Source: CAZBLP01 sp964492825 (GTDB lineage Bacteria; DYJV01). Taken from it: 26,845 bases of DNA. Location of the stretch: NCBI GenBank assembly GCA_964492825.1, contig CAZBLP010000029.1, positions 1 through 26,845 of the forward strand, written 5' to 3'. The number at the start of each line of letters is the position of its first letter. Positions within the stretch are counted from its first letter, which is position 1. This document shows positions 1-7,882 of this stretch, piece after piece. The notes beneath the pieces are model-generated. The model was not told where the DNA came from. It ran no database searches and saw nothing but the letters and a program-made list of their open reading frames with translations. The position numbers and the translations under genes are program-made.

Positions 1-17
1 AAAATAGGAGGAGTAAA

Positions 18-1979
18 ATGAGCTGCAAAAAACCTATATGGTATCCAACGGAACAAAGAGTTAAAAATTCCAATATTATGAAGTATATTTCTTATGTTAA
101 TGAAAAATATGGGAAAGACTTTAAAAATTACGATGAACTTTACCAGTGGTCAATTACTGATTTGGAAAATTTTTGGGAGTCTGTATCAGATTGGGTTGGA
201 ATTAAGTATTCCAAAAAGCATGAAAAAGTTCTTGGAAGCACTCAAATGCCCGGTGCAGAGTGGTTTGTGGGAGCAGAGCTTAATTTTGCTGAAAACCTTT
301 TAAAACATGCTGATAAAGATAAACCTGCATTAATTTTTAAAGGAGAAGGTCAACCATTAAGAAAAATAACATATAAAGAACTTTACAAAACCGTTGCCAA
401 ATTAGCAAAAGCATTAAAAGATGCAGGAGTGAAAAAAGGTGACAGAGTTGCCGGATTTATGCCTAACATGCCAGAGACAGTTATGGCAATGCTTGCTGCT
501 ACAAGTCTCGGAGCAATATGGTCATCATGCTCGCCTGATTTTGGTTTTAAAGGTGTAATGGACAGATTCGGTCAAATTGAGCCTACTGTACTTTTTACAG
601 CAGATGGTTATTTTTACAATGGCAAAACTTTTAGTTCTCTTGAAAGAGTGAAAACTGTTTTAAATGAAATCAAATCAATTAAAAAAGTTGTTGTTGTACC
701 TTATACCACAGACAAGCCTGATATTTCTCAAGTTAGAGATGCAGTGAATTTTAACGATTTTACTGATAATTCTGCTGAAACAGTTGAATTTGTTCCAGTC
801 CCTTTTAATCATCCTTTATACATTCTCTATTCATCTGGCACTACAGGAACACCTAAATGTATTTGTCACGGGACAGGTGGCACATTAATTCAGCATGCAA
901 AAGAGCATATTATTCATACTGATTTAAAAGAAGAAGATGTTCTGTTTTATTTTACTACTTGCGGCTGGATGATGTGGAACTGGCTGGTAAGTGGATTATT
1001 TGTAGGCTCAACACTTGTACTTTATGATGGTAATCCTGCTTATCCTGATATTTCTGTTTTATGGAAGCTTGCTGAAGAGACAGGAATTACGGTTTTTGGC
1101 ACAAGTGCAAAATTCATATCAATTATGGAAAAAGAAGGTTTTCAAGCTGAGGGAACTTGCGATTTAAGTAAAATCAAAACAATCTGTTCAACAGGTTCTC
1201 CGTTGACAATAGAAAACTTCGAGTATGTTTATTCTAAAATTAAAAAAGATGTTCAACTTGCTTCTATTTCAGGTGGTACTGACATTGTTTCATGCTTTGT
1301 ACTTGGATGTCCAATCCTACCTGTTTATCTTGGAGAAATCCAATGCAGAGGGCTTGGTATGGCTGTTGAAGCATGGGATGAAAACGCCAATCCTGTTATT
1401 GGCAAAAAAGGAGAGCTTGTTTGCACAAAACCTGCACCATCTATGCCTGTTTATTTCTGGGGAGATGAAAATTTTGCAAAATATAAATCATCATATTTTG
1501 AATATTATCCTGACAAAAATGTATGGCGTCACGGTGATTACATTGAAATAACACCTCATGGAGGAGTTATTATTTATGGCCGTTCAGATGCAACTCTTAA
1601 TCCTGGCGGTGTAAGAATAGGTACAGCAGAAATATACAGAGTGGTTGAATCAATTGAGGAAATTAAAGATAGCCTTGTTGTTGGACAAAATTGGCAGGAT
1701 GATGTAAGGGTAATTCTATTTGTTATTTTAAGGGAAGGTAACCAGTTAACAGAAGAATTAATTAAAAAAATTAAAACCAAAATCAGACAGGAGACAACTC
1801 CAAGACATATGCCTGCTAAAATAGTTGCAGTTGACGATATACCGTATACTTTAAACGGCAAAAAAGTTGAAATAGCAGTTACTAAAATTATTCATGGCGA
1901 AGATGTTACTAACAGAGATGCACTTGCAAATCCTGACTCACTTGATCTCTACAAAGATATTCCGGAATTGCAAAATTAA
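18..1979 (+). CDS. aacS: Acetoacetyl-CoA synthetase (acetoacetate-CoA ligase)
   Basis: Predicted cytosolic ligase that joins acetoacetate to CoA using ATP, giving acetoacetyl-CoA and AMP. The 653-residue length matches the AacS branch of the ANL (acyl-CoA synthetase) superfamily, and the N-terminus (MSCKKPIWYP) has the family's W-P pattern. The AMP-binding P-loop SSGTTGTPK is at about residues 272-280. The conserved GDY(I/L) and GRSDATLNPGGVRIG segments lie near residues 505-535, and a C-terminal lysine is present in NGKKVE. The start is well supported by GGAGGAG a few bases before the ATG. A hairpin follows the gene, and the next gene (purS) is 138 nt on, so it is probably a separate transcript or the last gene of one that begins outside the window. 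A propionyl- or acetyl-CoA synthetase is less likely given the AacS-type N-terminus. Confidence 0.93.
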   Translation: MSCKKPIWYPTEQRVKNSNIMKYISYVNEKYGKDFKNYDELYQWSITDLENFWESVSDWVGIKYSKKHEKVLGSTQMPGAEWFVGAELNFAENLLKHADKDKPALIFKGEGQPLRKITYKELYKTVAKLAKALKDAGVKKGDRVAGFMPNMPETVMAMLAATSLGAIWSSCSPDFGFKGVMDRFGQIEPTVLFTADGYFYNGKTFSSLERVKTVLNEIKSIKKVVVVPYTTDKPDISQVRDAVNFNDFTDNSAETVEFVPVPFNHPLYILYSSGTTGTPKCICHGTGGTLIQHAKEHIIHTDLKEEDVLFYFTTCGWMMWNWLVSGLFVGSTLVLYDGNPAYPDISVLWKLAEETGITVFGTSAKFISIMEKEGFQAEGTCDLSKIKTICSTGSPLTIENFEYVYSKIKKDVQLASISGGTDIVSCFVLGCPILPVYLGEIQCRGLGMAVEAWDENANPVIGKKGELVCTKPAPSMPVYFWGDENFAKYKSSYFEYYPDKNVWRHGDYIEITPHGGVIIYGRSDATLNPGGVRIGTAEIYRVVESIEEIKDSLVVGQNWQDDVRVILFVILREGNQLTEELIKKIKTKIRQETTPRHMPAKIVAVDDIPYTLNGKKVEIAVTKIIHGEDVTNRDALANPDSLDLYKDIPELQN

Positions 1980-1998
1980 CAGTCTATAATAGTTGTTG

Positions 1999-2025
1999 GT
2001 CAATAGTCGGAAAAAGGCTATTGAC
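1999..2025 (+). terminator. Hairpin after aacS, possible terminator
   Basis: The arm GTCAATAGTC (1999-2008) pairs with GGCTATTGAC (2016-2025) around a 7-nt loop, with one G-T wobble in ten pairs. It lies in the 138-nt gap between aacS and purS. The downstream flank is AT-rich but has no clean T run, so termination is inferred. It could instead be a small repeated palindrome. The rest of the gap holds no ORF. Confidence 0.4.
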
Positions 2026-2117
2026 TGACTAATTTAATTATTGGTTCTACTTTGCAAGTGTTTATATTTTTTTGAAAATAGATTGAAATTGTTTTAATAA
2101 AATTTTTTGGAGGTAAA

Positions 2118-2369
2118 ATGTTAGTAAAAATATACGTTTCATACAAAAAAGGTGTTTTGGACCCACAGGGGAAAGCTGTGCTGGAATCTTTAAAATCCTT
2201 GGGATATACAGAATTTGAAAATGTTAGAGTGGGAAAATATTTTGAGATTAACATAAGCGATGATATTAAAGATAAATCATTAATTGAGGAAAAAATAAAA
2301 GAGATTTCAGAAAAAGTTTTATCAAATCCGATAATGGAAATTTATAAGTATGAAATTATTGAAACTTAG
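2118..2369 (+). CDS. purS: Phosphoribosylformylglycinamidine synthase subunit PurS
   Basis: Small 83-residue subunit of the three-part FGAM synthase (PurS-PurQ-PurL), step four of de novo purine synthesis. In this complex PurS helps connect the glutaminase PurQ with the synthase PurL. The family pattern is visible: a first strand with KIYVSYKKGVLDPQG, then a SLGY segment and VRVGKYFEI, and a C-terminal NPIMEIYKYEI strand. A strong GGAGG lies before the ATG. The gene ends 9 nt before purQ, which confirms the assignment. No purL is present downstream in this window. Confidence 0.93.
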   Translation: MLVKIYVSYKKGVLDPQGKAVLESLKSLGYTEFENVRVGKYFEINISDDIKDKSLIEEKIKEISEKVLSNPIMEIYKYEIIET

Positions 2370-2378
2370 GGGGATTTA

Positions 2379-3068
2379 ATGAAATTTGGAGTAATAACTT
2401 TTCCAGGATCAAACTGTGATGACGATTGTGTATATGTTGTTGATAAGGTGTTTGGAATTTCCGCACAAAAAATCTGGCATAAAGATGACAGACCTTTGGG
2501 AGATTTTGATTGTATAATTTTACCTGGTGGTTTTTCTTATGGTGATTATTTAAGGCCTGGCGGTATTGCAAAGTTATCACCAGTTATAAAAAGGGTAAAA
2601 GAGTTTGCTGGTTCAGGAGGATTGGTTATTGGAATATGTAATGGTTTTCAAATACTTACAGAGTCCAGGCTTCTTGATGGAGTGTTAATCCGTAATAAAT
2701 CATTAAATTTTATCTGCAAGGATGTTTATTTAAAAGTTGAAAACAAAGAAACACCTTTTACCAGCAGATGCTCTGATGTATTAAGAATTCCAATTGCACA
2801 CAAAGATGGATGTTTTTACTGTGACAATGATACATTGAGCAAATTACAGAAAAACCAGCAGATTATATTCAAATATTGCAATAAAAATGCTGAAGTTAAT
2901 GATACATATAATCCCAACGGTTCTTTGCTGTCAATTGCAGGAATTTGCAATAAAGAAAAAAACGTTCTTGGTATGATGCCGCATCCTGAAAGGTGTTCAG
3001 AAGAAATCTTGGGCAATATTGACGGTAAAATGATTTTCCAATCTATTATAGCTTCAATTAATAAATGA
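2379..3068 (+). CDS. purQ: Phosphoribosylformylglycinamidine synthase subunit PurQ (glutaminase)
   Basis: Class I glutamine amidotransferase subunit that releases ammonia from glutamine for FGAM synthase. The 229-residue length is usual for stand-alone PurQ. The N-terminus reads MKFGVITFPGSNCD; the nucleophile Cys87 sits in GICNGFQ; the C-terminal MMPHPERCSEE supplies the catalytic His and Glu. The purine-type insert LPGGFSYGDYLRPGG is also present. An AGGGGG ribosome binding site precedes the ATG. The gene follows purS by 9 nt, and its stop lies 1 nt before the next ATG, so it is probably translationally coupled to the ABC ATPase gene. PurL, the partner that would use the ammonia, must be encoded elsewhere. 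Confidence 0.96.
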   Translation: MKFGVITFPGSNCDDDCVYVVDKVFGISAQKIWHKDDRPLGDFDCIILPGGFSYGDYLRPGGIAKLSPVIKRVKEFAGSGGLVIGICNGFQILTESRLLDGVLIRNKSLNFICKDVYLKVENKETPFTSRCSDVLRIPIAHKDGCFYCDNDTLSKLQKNQQIIFKYCNKNAEVNDTYNPNGSLLSIAGICNKEKNVLGMMPHPERCSEEILGNIDGKMIFQSIIASINK

Positions 3069-3069
3069 A

Positions 3070-3843
3070 ATGCTAAATGCTGAAAACATTAGTAAATTTT
3101 ATTATAGCAGTAAAATATTTGGTAAAAAGGAAAAAATAACAGCTGTTAAAAATTTTTCATTACATATTCATAAAAATCAAATTATCGGGCTGGTTGGTGA
3201 AAGCGGTTCAGGGAAATCTACAGTTGCAAGATTGTTCATAGGTCTTGAAAAGCCAGATAAAGGCAATATTTTTTATAATAACAAAAATATTTCTCATTTT
3301 AACAAAAAAGAATTTAAAGAGTTCAGACGAAAAACACAATATATTTTCCAAAATCCTTTTTCTTCTCTAAATCCAAGGTTTAAAATTGGCAAATCAATTG
3401 AAGAACCTCTTATAATACATAAAACAGGAACTAATTTAGAAAGAAAAGAAAAAGTTGTGCAAATAATGGAGCAATGTGGTTTAAAAGCTGATTATTACAA
3501 TAGATATCCTCATCAACTTAGTGGCGGACAATGTCAGAGAGCTGCAATTGCAAGAAGCCTTGTATTAAATCCGGAATTTATTATAGCAGATGAACCCACC
3601 TCATCTCTTGATGTTTCCATTCAAGCACAAATTTTAAATCTGCTTAAAGAACTTCATGAAAAATTCAGCTTGACAATGTTATTTATAACCCATGACTTAA
3701 GTGTTATAAGATTTATTGCAACAAAAATTGTTGTTATGAAAAATGGAAAAATTGTTGAAAATAAAGACGCTGATGAATTTTTCAAAAATCCGGAAAGCGA
3801 ATATTCAAAAAAACTACTTGATTCTATTTTGGGGGCAGCTTAA
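3070..3843 (+). CDS. Oligopeptide/dipeptide ABC transporter ATP-binding protein (OppF/DppF type)
   Basis: ATPase subunit of a peptide- or nickel-type ABC importer at the inner face of the cytoplasmic membrane. Visible motifs are Walker A GESGSGKST (43-51), the Q-loop region with YIFQNPFSSLNPR, the ABC signature LSGGQ (150-154), Walker B with DE at 174-175, the D-loop SSLD, and the switch His in FITHDLS. The SSLNPR segment is typical of the OppF/DppF/NikE group. At 257 residues it is shorter than usual OppF (about 300-330) and lacks most of the C-terminal oligopeptide/HPY extension. No OppA, OppC or OppD lies beside it; the neighbours are purine and glycosyltransferase genes. A separate OppB-type permease is encoded at 24692-25663 and may or may not be its partner. 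The substrate cannot be told from sequence. Confidence 0.85.
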   Translation: MLNAENISKFYYSSKIFGKKEKITAVKNFSLHIHKNQIIGLVGESGSGKSTVARLFIGLEKPDKGNIFYNNKNISHFNKKEFKEFRRKTQYIFQNPFSSLNPRFKIGKSIEEPLIIHKTGTNLERKEKVVQIMEQCGLKADYYNRYPHQLSGGQCQRAAIARSLVLNPEFIIADEPTSSLDVSIQAQILNLLKELHEKFSLTMLFITHDLSVIRFIATKIVVMKNGKIVENKDADEFFKNPESEYSKKLLDSILGAA

Positions 3844-5421
3844 ATGTCAAAACTAAGATTTTTCTTTTTATTTGTTCTAACTGCATGCTTATACTTTGGA
3901 TTTTTAGGAATTATAGATTTATGGAATCCTGACGAACCAAGATATGTTGAAGTTGCCAGAGAAATGATTGCTCTAAAAAATTACCTTATTCCTCATTTAA
4001 ACAATGTGATTTATGGACATAAACCTCCTCTTTTTTTCTGGTTACTTGCAGGAGCAATGAATATTTTTCATAGTCATAAAGAGTGGGTGGTAAGATTAAT
4101 TCCTGCTTTAAGCGGTTTTTTTACTGTAGTTCTTACATATTTTTATGCATCCAAAATTTTTAACAACAAGGTTGGTTTTTTTTCAGCAATTATTCTTTCA
4201 TCATCTGTTACAATGATGCACCTTTCAAGAAGATGCAATATTGACGGGCTTTTTACTTTGATTATATTAATAGCATTTATTTTCTTGCATTTTGGTATTT
4301 TAAATGAAAAAAAAAGAAAGTTCTATTTTATATTATCATGTTTTTTTCAAGGTTTAGGTGTTATTGCAAAAGGGCCTCTTGCTTTTATTTTTCCTTTTTT
4401 TACTCTGATTTCCTATATTTTTGTAAAAAATGACAGAAAATTATTAAAAACATCTCCATGGTTTTCAGGTTTTATTATTATCCTGGCTGTTATTGCAGCA
4501 TGGCTTGTACCAGCGGGAATTGCAGGAGGAAAAGAATACACAGAAGCACTTATTTTCAAACACACTGTTGCAAGATACGCTCATGGCATTAATCACCCAA
4601 GAAATTTTTTCTATTATTTTTACATGTTTCCTCTTGACTTTATGCCATGGGGATTCTTTTTGCCACTTGTTATAAAAAATGGTATTTTTAATAGAAAAAA
4701 TACTGTAGATAAGAATTTAATATGGTTCATTTTATGGTTTTTGGTTAATTTTACTTTTATGAGTTTTTCAACTGAAAAAAGAGGTTTATATCTGTTGCCT
4801 CTATACCCTGCAATATCAATTGTTTTTGGTTATTATTTTGCCAAAAGCTTTAATGAAAAAAGTAAACTTTTTAAATATCCTTTATTTTTTATTTGTATGG
4901 CTGTTATACTCTTTTCAATAGGTATGCCTGTTTATTTTTATTACAAATTTCATAAAATTAATGTGATTTTAACTGTTTTATGTGCAATTAGCCTATGGTT
5001 TTCCATTTTTCTTTTTAAATATTACAAACAATTTAAATACACTTTAAAAATTATTATCTTATATTTTGTTTGGAGTATTGCATTATTCAATGTTTATGTA
5101 TTTGTTTTTCCAATGTTTAATCATTTAAAAAGTCCAAAAGTTTTCATTAATGAAATGAATAAATATGAAAAAAATTGGGATAATATTTTATTTTTTAATT
5201 TTTACAATCCAGGGTTTAATTTTTATCTCAAAAAAAACCATATTTATCATACAATAGATTTTAAGGAGTTAAAAAAATTTATTGATAAAGGGATAAAAGT
5301 TATAGTAGTTAAGAAAAAGTCCTACAAAGATGTTAAAAACCTGCTTAATAATTACGAGTATAAAGAAACAAAGGAGCTTGGGCACAGGAAATTAATGATA
5401 TTTCTTAGGAGGAACAAATGA
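3844..5421 (+). CDS. Membrane glycosyltransferase, GT39/ArnT-like (PMT family)
   Basis: Polytopic inner-membrane protein of 525 residues, probably transferring a sugar from a polyprenyl-phosphate donor to an acceptor on the periplasmic side. The first membrane segment (about 4-22) is followed by a loop with the acidic pair Asp30-Glu31 in NPDEPRY, the place of the catalytic Asp in ArnT/PMT enzymes. The KPPLFFWL motif at 60-67 is typical of ArnT-like members. Many hydrophobic segments follow up to about residue 435, then a soluble tail rich in Lys and Asn. ArnT itself adds aminoarabinose to lipid A, but no arn genes are nearby, so the sugar and acceptor are unknown. Translation starts immediately after the ABC ATPase stop. 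Its stop overlaps the next start in ATGA, which implies coupling with the PIN-PhoH gene. Confidence 0.82.
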   Translation: MSKLRFFFLFVLTACLYFGFLGIIDLWNPDEPRYVEVAREMIALKNYLIPHLNNVIYGHKPPLFFWLLAGAMNIFHSHKEWVVRLIPALSGFFTVVLTYFYASKIFNNKVGFFSAIILSSSVTMMHLSRRCNIDGLFTLIILIAFIFLHFGILNEKKRKFYFILSCFFQGLGVIAKGPLAFIFPFFTLISYIFVKNDRKLLKTSPWFSGFIIILAVIAAWLVPAGIAGGKEYTEALIFKHTVARYAHGINHPRNFFYYFYMFPLDFMPWGFFLPLVIKNGIFNRKNTVDKNLIWFILWFLVNFTFMSFSTEKRGLYLLPLYPAISIVFGYYFAKSFNEKSKLFKYPLFFICMAVILFSIGMPVYFYYKFHKINVILTVLCAISLWFSIFLFKYYKQFKYTLKIIILYFVWSIALFNVYVFVFPMFNHLKSPKVFINEMNKYEKNWDNILFFNFYNPGFNFYLKKNHIYHTIDFKELKKFIDKGIKVIVVKKKSYKDVKNLLNNYEYKETKELGHRKLMIFLRRNK

Positions 5422-6746
5422 AAACCATCTATTATGTTTTTGATACAAATGTTTTGTTGTACGACCCTGATTGTTTGTTTAAATTTAAAGGAGAGCATCT
5501 TAACATTATAATTCCCATTACAGTAGTAGAAGAGGTTGACAAGTTTAAAAAAGAGTTAAGTGAACGAGGCAGAAACGCAAGGCAGTTTTCAAGAAATATA
5601 GAAAAATTAAGAAATAAAGGTGATCTTATAAAAGGAGTTAAGCTTAAAAATGGTTCTATAATTTTTATTAAAATTCCCAAAAAAAATATAGATGCATTTT
5701 GTTCTTACTGTTTTATGGGCGATGAAGGTGATAACAGAATTCTTGCAACTGCACTTTGTATTAAAGAGGATGTTGGAAATAACGCAGATGTCGTCTTTTT
5801 GACAAAAGATATTAATCTTAGAATTAAAGCAGATTCTCTTGGATTAAAAGCAAGAGATTATGAAGAGAGAGATATTCGAAAATTTGAGGAACATTTTTTT
5901 GGTTGGAAAGAGATTGAAGTATCTGGTAAAACTGTTGAAGAATTTTACAAAAATAAAAAAATTTCATTTAATAAAGTAAATACGGATGAACCAGTTAGTA
6001 ATGAATTTTTTCTTTTAAAAAGCAGTAGTTCAAGTGCACTTGGTTTTTATAATAAAAAACTTGATATTTTAGAATTAATTGATCCAAAGATAAAAGAAAA
6101 GTCTATCTGGGGTATAAAACCGAGAAACAAAGAGCAAATTTTTTCTATGCAGCTTTTACTAAACCCGAATATCAACCTTGTTGCTCTTGTTGGCAAAGCA
6201 GGAACAGGCAAAACATTACTTGCTCTTGCAGCAGGTCTAAATCAGGTCCTTGATGAATCAGTATATAAAAAATTAGTTGTATCAAGGCCTATCTTTCCTC
6301 TTGGAAAAGATCTGGGATTTTTACCTGGAGATGTTGAAGCTAAGTTATCTCCATGGATGGGACCAATTTTTGATAACCTTGATTTTTTAGTTCAATCAGG
6401 CGGTGACGATTACAACTTTAAATACCTGATTGATAAAAAAATAGTTGAATTAGAACCTCTTACATATATTAGAGGTCGTAGTATTTCAAACCAGTACCTC
6501 ATTGTTGATGAAGCACAGAATCTTACTCCTCACGAAATTAAGACTATTATTACAAGAGCTGGAGAAAATACGAAAATTATTTTAACTGGTGATCCATATC
6601 AGGTTGACACTCCATATTTAGATGCTACAAACAATGGATTGATTTATGTTGTTGAAAAATTTAAAAATGCTGATATATTTGGTACAATAACACTTATAAA
6701 AGGAGAAAGGTCCCAGTTAGCAGAGCTGGCATCAAATATTTTATAA
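5418..6746 (+). CDS. PIN domain-PhoH ATPase fusion protein (PhoH2/YlaK type)
   Basis: Cytosolic 442-residue protein with two domains. The N-terminal PIN nuclease fold covers about 3-150: FDTNVLLYDP with the first acidic residue, an IPITVVEEVDKFK segment, and GDEGDNRILATAL with further acidic residues. The C-terminal PhoH-type P-loop ATPase covers about 235-442: Walker A GKAGTGKT at 259-266, Walker B LIVDEAQ at 361-367, then TGDPYQVDTPYLD. Mycobacterial PhoH2 proteins of this layout have been reported to act as RNA helicase/RNase, so RNA processing or decay is the best guess. The ATG overlaps the glycosyltransferase stop (ATGA) and is preceded by AGGAGG. ProB follows 1 nt after the stop. No antitoxin-sized ORF precedes it, so I do not call it a toxin. 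Confidence 0.9.
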   Translation: MKTIYYVFDTNVLLYDPDCLFKFKGEHLNIIIPITVVEEVDKFKKELSERGRNARQFSRNIEKLRNKGDLIKGVKLKNGSIIFIKIPKKNIDAFCSYCFMGDEGDNRILATALCIKEDVGNNADVVFLTKDINLRIKADSLGLKARDYEERDIRKFEEHFFGWKEIEVSGKTVEEFYKNKKISFNKVNTDEPVSNEFFLLKSSSSSALGFYNKKLDILELIDPKIKEKSIWGIKPRNKEQIFSMQLLLNPNINLVALVGKAGTGKTLLALAAGLNQVLDESVYKKLVVSRPIFPLGKDLGFLPGDVEAKLSPWMGPIFDNLDFLVQSGGDDYNFKYLIDKKIVELEPLTYIRGRSISNQYLIVDEAQNLTPHEIKTIITRAGENTKIILTGDPYQVDTPYLDATNNGLIYVVEKFKNADIFGTITLIKGERSQLAELASNIL

Positions 6747-6747
6747 A

Positions 6748-7869
6748 ATGGAGAGAAGAAGATTTGTCAAAAATTATAAAAGAATAGTGATAAAATGCGG
6801 CAGTGCTGTAGTTACCGATAATAGCGGAATACTCGATAAAACTGTTATTAACAGATTGGCTGAAAGTATTTCCGCCTTTGTAGATAAAGGTTATAAAATT
6901 ACTGTTGTTACATCTGGAGCAGTGGCTTGCGGTATGGGTGAATTTGCCAAAGAGCCAAAAAATTTGAGAGAAAAACAAGCTTATGCATCTGTAGGACAAA
7001 TTATTTTAATGACAAGTTATAAAAAAGCTTTTGAAAGATTTAATAAAAAAATTGCACAATTACTTTTAACCCATGAAGATTTTAAAAATAGAAAAAGATT
7101 TTTAAATATAAAGGAAAATATAGAAACATTGCTCAACTTGGATGTTATTCCTATAGTTAATGAGAATGACAGTATAGTTGTAAATGAGATTAAATTAGGA
7201 GATAATGATCAGCTCTCAGCACTTTTTGCAGGATTGTTCAATGCGGACCTATTGCTCCTTCTTACTGATATTGACGGATTTTATGACGGTAATCCTAAGG
7301 ACAACAGTTGTTGCAATCTTATAACTTCAGTTGAGAACATAGACAGTAATATTTCTAAATTAGCTCAGAGCACAAAAAGCAGGCTTGGTTCAGGAGGCAT
7401 GATTTCAAAGCTAAATGCAGCAGATAAGGCTACAAGCCTCGGTATTCCTGTAATTATTGCAAATGGCAAAACTAAAGGTATTATTGAAAAAGTTTTATCT
7501 GGCGAAAATTACGGAACTTTTTTTTATCCAAAAAAAGAGAAGTTAAAATCGAAAAAATTCTGGATTTTTTATTCTGCTAAAAGTAAAGGGGAATTAATTT
7601 TAGATAATGGAGCTGTTAAAGCTATAATTGAAAAAGGCAAAAGCTTACTGCCAGTAGGAATAATTGGTGTAAAGGGAAAATTTGAAGAAGGTGATATTGT
7701 TAAATGTATGGACAAAAATGGTAAGTTTATAGCAAAAGGAATAACTTATTATTCATCTGAAGATATTTTAAAAATAATGCAAAATGAATCTCATAAAATT
7801 AAAGATATATTAGGTTACAAATATGCTGATGAAGTTGTTCACAGAGATAATTTGGTTATAAAAAAATAA
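6748..7869 (+). CDS. proB: Glutamate 5-kinase
   Basis: First enzyme of proline synthesis: it phosphorylates glutamate to gamma-glutamyl phosphate. The 373 residues comprise an amino-acid kinase domain (about 9-260: KRIVIKCGSAVV at the start, TSGAVACGMGE, NENDSIVVNEIKLGDND, LTDIDGFYDGNP, GSGGMISKLNAA) and a C-terminal PUA domain (about 275-355), the usual architecture of the long form. It begins 1 nt after the PIN-PhoH stop with no clear Shine-Dalgarno sequence before the ATG; the purine-rich GGAGAGAAGAAG lies just inside the gene. Translation therefore probably depends on ribosomes finishing the upstream gene. proA follows 13 nt downstream, and ProB and ProA act in sequence because the product is unstable. 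Confidence 0.96.
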   Translation: MERRRFVKNYKRIVIKCGSAVVTDNSGILDKTVINRLAESISAFVDKGYKITVVTSGAVACGMGEFAKEPKNLREKQAYASVGQIILMTSYKKAFERFNKKIAQLLLTHEDFKNRKRFLNIKENIETLLNLDVIPIVNENDSIVVNEIKLGDNDQLSALFAGLFNADLLLLLTDIDGFYDGNPKDNSCCNLITSVENIDSNISKLAQSTKSRLGSGGMISKLNAADKATSLGIPVIIANGKTKGIIEKVLSGENYGTFFYPKKEKLKSKKFWIFYSAKSKGELILDNGAVKAIIEKGKSLLPVGIIGVKGKFEEGDIVKCMDKNGKFIAKGITYYSSEDILKIMQNESHKIKDILGYKYADEVVHRDNLVIKK

Positions 7870-7882
7870 GGGAGGAAAATAA

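Noticed and set aside
1574..1861. Antisense ORFs opposite aacS and many other genes
   Set aside because: They lie wholly within well-supported genes, lack ribosome binding sites and resemble no family; they are by-products of AT-rich coding sequence.
2072..2103. Promoter for purS (TTGAAA with TAATAA or TAAAAT)
   Set aside because: With correct spacing the -10 match is poor; with the better -10 (TAAAAT) the transcript would begin at the ribosome binding site. A promoter probably exists in this gap, but I cannot place it.
5418..6746. PIN domain as a toxin of a toxin-antitoxin pair
   Set aside because: The PIN domain is fused to a PhoH ATPase of standard length and no antitoxin-sized gene precedes it; the upstream gene is a membrane glycosyltransferase.
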